Shown here: piece by piece, positions 63,940 to 64,000 of the stretch
How positions within the stretch are numbered: the first letter of the stretch is position 1
Layout: each line of letters begins with the position of its first letter
Source: Kribbella sp. ALI-6-A
GTDB taxonomy: Bacteria > Actinomycetota > Actinomycetes > Propionibacteriales > Kribbellaceae
DNA length: 64,000 nucleotides
Direction: 5' to 3'
Assembly: GCF_001984195.1 (NCBI RefSeq)
Contig: NZ_MTQN01000008.1
Coordinates: 557,004 to 621,003 of the forward strand
Made by a program: the position numbers and the translations under genes
The notes under the pieces: model-generated
What the model saw: only the letters and a program-made list of their open reading frames with translations
Database searches by the model: none
Told to the model about the DNA's origin: nothing

Positions 63940-64000
63940 GAAGACCTCCCGGCGTGGAGTGGAGCTGTCTAGGAACCAGCTCTACGCACAGGAGGTCTTC
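63940..64000. repeat. Nested inverted repeat at the right edge, possible insertion-sequence end
   Basis: GAAGACCTCC (63940-63949) is complementary to GGAGGTCTTC (63991-64000). Inside it, GAGCTG and CAGCTC form a smaller stem around TCTAGGAAC. The distal arm contains GGAGG, a ribosome site that the stem would hide from a gene starting just past the window. The layout resembles the leader of an actinobacterial transposase gene (IS481-like is a guess). The coding part is outside the window. Confidence 0.35.

Overview
The window reads as chromosome from a high-GC actinobacterium. G/C dominates third codon positions, genes sit in tight ATGA/GTGA-overlapping operons, and the regulators are the families actinobacteria favour. 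The frequent GTAC-containing words and the gene content suggest a Kribbella-like genus in the Propionibacteriales, but that is a weak guess from composition and not a demonstrated placement.

Positions 1-2902 hold the minus-strand end of a drug/lipid-type ABC-2 transporter with its two-component system. Positions 2994-15903 form one nine-gene plus-strand operon. It encodes a MobA-MoaD fusion, a tungsten-type aldehyde:ferredoxin oxidoreductase (AOR), an NAD-linked formate dehydrogenase with its own fused NuoE-NuoF diaphorase, two MoeA proteins (one fused to a periplasmic-binding-like domain) and a TupABC tungstate importer. Positions 16043-38872 form a C2-acid island. It contains hyi-gcl and a PanE2-like putative oxalyl-CoA reductase; glxR with sucCD on the minus strand; an oxalate/formate-type MFS carrier; oxalyl-CoA decarboxylase-like and formyl-CoA:oxalate CoA-transferase genes; an ADP-forming acyl-CoA synthetase; an Nramp-like transporter with a small membrane partner; TerC; a GntR regulator; a LysR regulator; and several small unknown genes. 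A small metal-resistance group (MFS, CmtR-like ArsR, cation diffusion facilitator) is inserted at 20022-22268.

Read together, the genes make an oxalate economy. Oxalate enters and is activated by CoA transfer. One branch decarboxylates oxalyl-CoA to formyl-CoA and formate, and the W/Mo formate dehydrogenase oxidises the formate to NADH. The other branch reduces oxalyl-CoA to glyoxylate, which Gcl, Hyi and GlxR carry to glycerate. Recurrent GTATGC/GCATAC operator-like sequences lie in front of the tungsten operon, hyi-gcl, sucCD, the carrier, oxc and a 54-residue hidden gene. This suggests that the AOR/FDH operon and the oxalate genes form one regulon. The role of an AOR there is the main open question.

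From 39088 to about 57180 the content is accessory: hydrolases, HxlR/TetR/Rrf2/XRE regulators with adjacent small enzymes, two paralogous short-chain dehydrogenases and one frameshifted acyltransferase. This stretch ends at a tRNA-Arg(TCT). From 57628 there is a PrsW-type protease and a pair of dynamin-like GTPases. The right edge carries what may be the start of an insertion sequence. No CRISPR array, rRNA, integrase or prophage was seen.
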